Below are positions 58,507-64,000 of a DNA stretch of 64,000 nt, piece after piece. Origin of the DNA: Erpetoichthys calabaricus (Eukaryota; Chordata; Cladistia; Polypteriformes; Polypteridae); the NCBI RefSeq assembly GCF_900747795.2, contig NC_041404.2:85897018-85961017 (forward strand). The letters are read 5' to 3'. The position numbers and the translations under genes are program-made. The notes under the pieces were generated by a model that saw only the letters and a program-made list of their open reading frames with translations, was not told where the DNA came from and ran no database searches. Every line of letters starts with the position of its first letter. Positions within the stretch are counted from its first letter, which is position 1.

Positions 58507-58703
58507 ATGTAGTGAACAGTCAAGCAAAATGACGCCTTTTATTGGCTAACCAAAAAGATTACAATATGCAAGCTTTCAAGGCAATTTAGGCCCCTTCTAC
58601 ATCTTGCCTGAAGAAGGGGCCTGAGTTACCTCGAAAGCTTGCATATTGTAATCTTTTTAGTTAGCCAATAAAAGGTGTCATTTTGCTTGACTTTTCACTA
58701 CAT
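58507..58703. mobile_element. 197-bp palindromic foldback element
   Basis: 'caagcaaaatgacgcctttt' at 58521-58540 is mirrored by 'aaaaggtgtcattttgcttg' ending near 58689, and the pairing continues inward through 'aagattacaatatgcaagct' to a centre near 58605 ('ggccccttc...gaaggggcc'). The outer bases ATGTAGTGAA and TTCACTACAT also pair. It has no coding capacity. A similar sequence is widespread in fish as I recall. Confidence 0.85.
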
Positions 58704-59189
58704 GAAAAATCTAGAAATAGCTTGAACTATCTGATCACATGCCATCCACCGTTACGTCCTGCGTTGTACCCAATACAGCCAGTATAGGCCCAGCTGCCTC
58801 CCCTTTAACTAAGCAGGTGAGAAAATGAATAAACTTGCAAAAAAATTAAAGAAAGGTGCCAAGGCAGCCCCTTGTGACAATGTCTTCAAGTAACTGACTG
58901 AATAAGTGAATCTATGAATTGTGCCATTTCCTAGGCTGCTACCCCATCTGGAGCTGATCCCTGATTTATGTCGAGTCCTGACAGAAAAGTTTCTAACAGC
59001 AGTTTTGCCCCTGACTTGGAAAAAGTGGGTTTGGAAAGTAAAAGAATGAATGAATGAATTGTGCCAGTCCTAGGTTATTTCTGCTTTGTGTCAAATGCTG
59101 CCAGGTAAACTACAAAGCCCCTGCCTTGATTTTTTACTGTAAGTATGGTGGCAAAAATAGATGCCATCATGAAAAATGCCCTCCAATCT

Positions 59190-59500
59190 ACTCCAGGTGG
59201 CGCTCTCTCTGAGCACTTTTAGTCACAGGCTCACGGTGTGCTAAGGATCATCTCTGGGGGTCTTTTCTGCCCACTGCTATCAGGCAATTCAATGCTTCCA
59301 CGCAATGTACTTGTTAAGTTTATTTTTATTTATTTATTGATTAATTGACTGATTGATTGGCCTTATCTGTCCTGTGAGTCTGTATTCTTGAGTCTGTGTT
59401 CTTGTTTTTTTATGTTTCTGCTGTTGTATGCATCTGAATTTCCCCATGGGATTAGTAAAGTGTATCTAATCTATTTTATGTAATCTAATATGGAATTAAT
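59190..59500 (+). mobile_element. L2/Rex-like LINE 3' end
   Basis: 'gggggtcttttctgcccactgctatcaggcaattc' is present as two blocks near 59257-59292. In frame it gives 'RSFLP.AIRQFNAST', the conserved end of L2/Rex-type ORF2. It is followed by 'gaatttccccatgggattag' and 'taaagtgtatctaatcta', the typical 3' tail. Only this end was inserted. Confidence 0.75.
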
Positions 59501-59895
59501 AAATTCATGGAAGAATAAAATATGCTCTGTAATGTGCTGGAAGTCCACCCATGGTTGATTCCTGGTTTGTACCTGATGGTACTAAAAGAGGTTCCAGTCA
59601 CCTGTGACCTTGCATTGGAATAAGTGGGTTCAGAAAATGAATGAATGATGTGTGCCATGTGATGAACTGCCATCCCATGCAGGTTTTGTCAGACTTTGTA
59701 TCCAGTTATGCAAGGAAAAGCACTGGCAGTGCCTATGACCTTAAAGTAGGAAAGTAGGTTTGAAAAAGAAATGAATGAAAAAATAAATTTTAGCCTAAGA
59801 GGATAGGAATCCTAATCAGGTTTATTTCCGCTTTGTGTCCTATGCTACCAGAAAAGACACAAACCCTTGTTTTTGGTCTTTTATTGCAGGAATTC

Positions 59896-59947
59896 GATAA
59901 GATTGATTGATTGATTGATTAATTGATTGATTGATTGATTGATTGAT
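59896..59947. repeat. (TTGA)n microsatellite
   Basis: About a dozen TTGA units with one variant unit (TTAA). It lies at the end of an array unit, where GAATGA tails normally sit. Confidence 0.9.
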
Positions 59948-60587
59948 TTGCCCTGTGATTGGCTGGTACCCCATCCATCACCCTTGTACCTGATGCTGAC
60001 AGAAAATGCTCCCATCTCTCGTGTGTTCTGTCAGTGAATTGGCAGATGAACCTTTGAGCAAAAACCAATATATGTTTATAAAATTCAAAGCAAAACAAGT
60101 AAAAAGATATAAAACGAAATGAAACTGAAGCCCAACACAAGAGACAATAATCGTGGTCAAGATAATAAGTGAGTTAAAACTGAAAGTAGACGTGAGACAA
60201 GAGCACAAAGATAAACTTTGAATACTCCAGAGATATGGCATCTGCAGATCAAATAAAGATTTGCACTCATAGCCGTCCTTTTATCCCTTCCCGACGATTA
60301 CGCAAAGGTCCTTTCTCAGAGGCCATGCCCCTAGCAATGCTGGAAGCGGACCTAACAATTGAAATAAACACGGGGGCCTTTGAGGACCCAAAAGCATACC
60401 AAATCAGTACACCATGATCTTACACTGAAATAAGTGAATTCAGAAACAATTAATGAATCAATTATGCCCTGTGATGAACTGGTACTGCATGTAGGTTTAT
60501 TCCTGGTTTGCACCCCTGCCATCAGGATAGACACAGACATGTGTCAGTCTTGTTTGGAAATTAGTTCATTTGTAAAGATGAAAGACT

Positions 60588-60633
60588 GGAAGGAAGGAAG
60601 GAAGGAAGGAAGGAAGGAAGGAAGGAAGGAAGG
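60588..60633. repeat. (GGAA)n microsatellite
   Basis: Eleven or so GGAA/GAAG units, just left of the Tigger-like element. Confidence 0.95.
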
Positions 60634-60654
60634 GTATCCAGTAATGAACAGATA

Positions 60655-61756
60655 CAGTAATCCCTCCTCGATCGCGGGGGTTGCGTTCCAGAACCCCCCG
60701 TGAAAGGTGAAAATCCGTGAAGTAGAAACCATATGTTTATATGGTTATTTTTATATTGTCATGCTTGGGTCAAAGATTTGCGCAGAAACACAGGAGGTTG
60801 TAGAGAGACAGGAACGTTATTCAAACACTGCAAACAAACATTTGTCTCTTTTTCAAAAGTTTAAACTGTGCTCCATGACAAGACAGAGATGACAGTTCCA
60901 TCTCACAATTAAAAGAATGCAAACATATCTTCCTCTTCAAAGGAGTGCGTGTCAGAGAGAGCGAGAGAGAGAGAGAGAAAGAAGCAAACAGTCAAAAATC
61001 AATAGGGCTGTTTGGCTTTTAAGTATGCGACGCACGCGGCACAAAGCAGTTGAAGGTAGCAGCTCACACCCCCTCCGCCAGGAGCAGAGAAAGAGAGAGA
61101 GACTCATAAAAACAAACAATCAAAAATCAATACGTGCCCTTCGAGCTTTTAAGTATGTGAAGCACCGTGCAGCATGTCGCTTCACGAAGCAGCTGCACAG
61201 AAGGGAGCAACGTGAAAGCATTTTTAGACGAGTGTTCGTATCGTCTAGGTGTGCGAACAGCCCCCCTGCTCACACCCCCTCAGAGAATGTCAGAGCGAGA
61301 AAGCAAACAATCAAAAATCAATACGTGCTGTTTGATCTTTTAAGTATGCGAAGCACAGTGCAGGAAGCATATCGCTTGACAAATCAGCCATATGCAAGCC
61401 CAGCAAGAAAGAGAGCAATGTGAAGGTAATCTTTCAGCGTTTATTGAGGAGCGGCCATATCCTCTAGGGGTGCGATCAGCCCCCGTTCTTACAATATATT
61501 TGAGGAGTTTTATTTAATAGGTAATACGTGCTCTGGTTGGGTAGCTTCTCAGCCATCTGCCAATAGCGTCCCTTGTATGAAATCAACTGGGCAAACCAAC
61601 TGAGGAAGCATGTACCAGAAATTAAAAGACCCATTGTCCGCAGAAATCCGCGAACCAGCAAAAAATCCGCGATATATATTTAAATATGCTTACATATAAC
61701 ATCCGCGATAGAGTGAAGCCGGGAAAGGCGAAGCGCGATATAGCGAGGGATTACTG
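60655..61756. mobile_element. Non-autonomous Tigger-like DNA transposon
   Basis: Inverted ends CAGTAATCCCTCCTCGATCG and 'gcgatatagcgagggattac'+'tg', flanked by TA (60653-60654 and 61757-61758). CAGTAATCCC-type ends with TA duplication fit the pogo/Tigger group of Tc1-mariner. It is 1102 bp, with no transposase motif. Inside, three repeats around 'aatcaaaaatcaatacgtgc' and 'cttttaagtatgygaagca' lie near 60983, 61112 and 61303. The 168-residue frame at 60917-61423 is a by-product of these repeats. Confidence 0.8.
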
Positions 61757-61784
61757 TAATTACACTTTGAGGCATTCTTTACAA

Positions 61785-62090
61785 TTTATTTTGTCCCCAA
61801 GGGGAAATTAAAAATTTTACAAATGCTCAATAATATAATATAATATAATATAATATAATATAATATAATATAATATAATATAATATAATATAATATAATA
61901 TAATGTCTGTCTGTATGTTCCCTATACAATCTTACACCCTTTGACCAATTTGGACCAAATTTTACATAGTTGCTCTCAAGGACCATATACACAAGACAGA
62001 TTATTTGAATCCCAAAATGCTGACCCTGGGGGTCCCAGTATGTTTTTATCCTCTGTGCTACAGTTTGCACACCAGTGCCACCTGTGAGTC
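61785..62090. repeat. Repeat cluster with (TAATA)n microsatellite
   Basis: 'gtccccaaggggaaatt' near 61794-61809 looks like a LINE tail on the minus strand. It is followed by (ATAAT)n at 61829-61904, then 'gtctgtctgtatgttcccta' and 'tttgaccaatttggaccaaa', a pattern of an unnamed dispersed repeat. Confidence 0.5.
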
Positions 62091-62569
62091 AGAGCAAGTG
62101 AAACAACCGAATAGAATGAAGCCAGACTAGCAGACAAAATGAGCAGAACTTAACATTACTTACCTGCATGCTCCTTCCATCTACTGTAATATAAAGAGGA
62201 GTATCATGCGCTTTTGAAGGGGGGTGTTGAGTGAGGCTTGATCAAGAGTGAAATGAAGAGTAACACAAAGGAGAATCAAAGGGTTATTTTTTTAATTTCT
62301 TCTTTGTCTGTATTTCTTCATAAATTAAGCACAAGAAACTGACCACCTTGAACAAAGAGAATAAATAAATCATGGTTACCACCAAGCAGGGAGTTACTGT
62401 GATTCTGGAATCTGTTTAGGTCCCTAAATGAACAAATTCTCAACTCACGAGAGCAGAGACATTAATAGGCAATGTGGACGACAGATGGGACAGCTAGTAA
62501 TAACAACAAAGTCACCTGTTAAAGAAAACACAGACCTTTGCTTTCTTTTCTTAACTCATTCTACAAATA

Positions 62570-62780
62570 CACTCTCTGGCTACAGTGCTTCTTGCACCTT
62601 GTTTTGGAATAAGCAGGTCTGGAAAATGAAATATGAATCTACAGATTATATTCTATTATAGACTGTCACCCTGGTCAGGGCTGGTTCCTTCTCTGAGCCT
62701 GAGGCTGCTTTTATAGGCTCCTGCTCCCCACAACTCTGTTACAAAAAGCAGGCTCAGGAAGTGAATGAATGGATGACTGC
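62570..62780 (+). repeat. SINE/L2-like tail fragments
   Basis: 'ggaataagcaggtctggaaaatgaa' near 62606-62630 and 'gaccctggtcagggctggttcc'-like sequence near 62665-62690, ending 'gaagtgaatgaatggatg'. Two partial, diverged tails in tandem. Confidence 0.5.
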
Positions 62781-63603
62781 ACCAGTATCCACATATGCCG
62801 TTCATTGTTAGCCTCAGCACTGAGAATTTACGCCCTGCTTGCTTGTTGTGGGTGTGTCTTGTGGGGTGCAGGTGGCTGGGCATGGCAGAAGATGCTTGTT
62901 TAGACAGCTGGCACTGTTTTGCTCCTGCCTGGCTCTCTTGTTGCTACAATCCAAGGGAGATGAAAGACGTCATGATTCTTCCACTGCAGCCTGACGGGTG
63001 CCACGCTTCACTTAGAGAGGCGCAGGGATGACTCAGCACGGAGAGCACCTACTTATTCAAAAGAAAACGATTAGCCATGATGACATTGTTGCAGTATGTT
63101 GGTAAGACAGGGCAAGGCCGAGTCATCGTGTATCATTTGTTCACATGAAACTGGTGCAGACTGTGGAAGACAGGAGACCAAGACAATAGAAGGCAGACTC
63201 TGTGTCTTTGTCTTTCTTTATCTGTCCTTTGATTAATTTCTGGCATCTGCTTGTCCACATCAGGGAGATGTTATTAACTCAGTAGGATGTATAGTTGATT
63301 TGACGTGGCCTTGTGATTAAAGGATTAGGCTGAATGTCTGCATGACCCTGAGTATGTCATTTAATTTGCTAGAAATGGAACAGCAGAGGTATTAAAGGTG
63401 GTACATGACAAGAAGTACTATATATAATAATATGTATTTGAAAAATTCCGTGACATTACCGTCATCCAGGGTTGGTTCCCATCTTGTGCCCTGAGACCCT
63501 GAACTTGATAAATGGGATGGATGAATTAATGTAATGAAGACCATTGCTCTGTAGATGTGGATCACTACGCAGTAAAATCGGCAACATTAAATTGGCATGG
63601 CTG
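62781..63603. other. Unassigned spacer
   Basis: A faint tail-like 'gtcatccagggttggttccc' lies near 63461-63480 with 'gggatggatgaa' after it. No gene is seen. Confidence 0.35.
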
Positions 63604-63759
63604 CAGAGGTGTAGCTAGGGTTTTCAGCACCCGGGGACAACTGAAGATTTCGCGCCCCCTCCTGTTTGCCAAAATGCAATGGGGAAGGGAAATTTGGCGC
63701 CCCCTGGATGCTGCGCCCAGGGACAGATGTCCCTCCTTGCCCCCCTAGCTACGCCACTG
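63604..63759. mobile_element. 156-bp hAT MITE
   Basis: CAGAGGTGTAGCTAGGG at the left pairs with CCCCTAGCTACGCCACTG at the right. An 8-bp duplication, CATGGCTG at 63596-63603 and TATGGCTG at 63760-63767, differs at one base. Short ends starting CAG and an 8-bp duplication define hAT. No coding sequence. Confidence 0.88.
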
Positions 63760-64000
63760 TATGGCTGCCAGATTAGGCAGTTTCAAGCTCAGTTGGTCTA
63801 GTGTTAAATGTGCATGAGAATAATGACTTGGGTATGACGTCTCATTTTAGGAGAACTTTTCTTGGAATTGTTTATGATTTTGTAAACACTATAATGTCTA
63901 TTTGTATTTCCCCATCCCTTTAGACTACTGCTGCATTCGACTAAAACACGGAACTTGAAATTTCCGACCTTCAACTTGGAAAACAGAAAGAACATGCACC

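Larger units (their letters stand above)
58870..60560 (+). repeat. Diverged tandem array of LINE/SINE-tail-like units
   Basis: Units of about 125-150 bp share the order 'gtgatgaactgg..cc', 'ggttt.ttcctg..ttg..cc', 'gctgccaggataaa' and 'ggaataagtgggttcagaaaatgaatgaatga'. Ends of units are visible near 59060, 59645, 59790, 59940 and 60450, and further unit starts at about 58905 and 60470. The array is interrupted by a LINE 3' end at 59190-59500. Each unit resembles the 3' end of the SINEs here. Confidence 0.6.

Noticed and set aside
60917-61423. 168-residue plus-strand open frame
   Set aside because: It lies wholly inside the Tigger-like element and follows its internal repeats and GAGA tract. 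It has no known protein motif.

Overview
This is vertebrate nuclear DNA: small coding exons with GT/AG introns, very dense repeats, and no bacterial-style gene packing. The ferritin type and the repeat types (tRNA-headed SINEs with GGAT tails, L2/CR1-like LINEs, Tc1, hAT and Tigger-like DNA transposons, LTR fossils) point to a ray-finned fish. My best guess is a polypterid (bichir or reedfish), but that rests on memory of repeat families and is an inference. Most long open frames here are accidental frames inside repeats.

Three host genes are supported. (1) On the + strand, 7788-14795 holds the last four coding exons of an AP-2 clathrin-adaptor alpha subunit, closest to AP2A1. The earlier exons lie left of the window. 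(2) On the - strand, 30835-26205 holds a complete four-exon ferritin (gene A, 176 aa). (3) On the - strand, 52025-45151 holds a second complete four-exon ferritin (gene B, 174 aa). Both ferritins have a TATA box, a CCAAT box, antioxidant-element-like motifs, an iron-responsive element (IRE) in the 5' UTR and an AATAAA signal. Both carry L-like body and tail residues with an H-type ferroxidase centre, like the M subunits of fish and frogs. Gene A has lysine where the ferroxidase glutamine (H-chain Q141) should be. AP2A1 and FTL are both in human 19q13.33, so this may be the fish counterpart of the FTL region.

Layout: 1-652, edge of an LTR-element fossil; 0.65-7.8 kb, upstream intron with a LINE remnant; 7.8-14.8 kb, ap2a1 3' exons; 14.8-21.3 kb, 3' flank with a 21-bp repeat array; 21.5-24.3 kb, LINE carrying a Tc1 transposon that itself carries a short SINE-derived insert; 24.8-26.0 kb, inverted 21-bp minisatellite and a Tc1 remnant; 26.1-31.2 kb, ferritin A; 31.2-45.0 kb, repeat-rich spacer (solo LTRs, CR1-like LINE, full SINEs, an inverted SINE pair, a YY1/ETS/CRE-like motif cluster); 45.0-52.3 kb, ferritin B; 52.4-64.0 kb, DNA-transposon-rich spacer (split Tc1, shrunken mariner, palindromic foldback, tail-derived tandem array, Tigger-like element, hAT MITE).

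The ferritins should make cytosolic iron-storage cage subunits controlled by iron through IRE/IRP and probably by oxidative stress through AREs. ap2a1 works in clathrin endocytosis, including uptake of transferrin receptor, but nothing here shows co-regulation with the ferritins. I did not find a wholly new system. The best leads are the modified ferritin active site, the patchy similarity between the paralogues, and several unusual repeat architectures.
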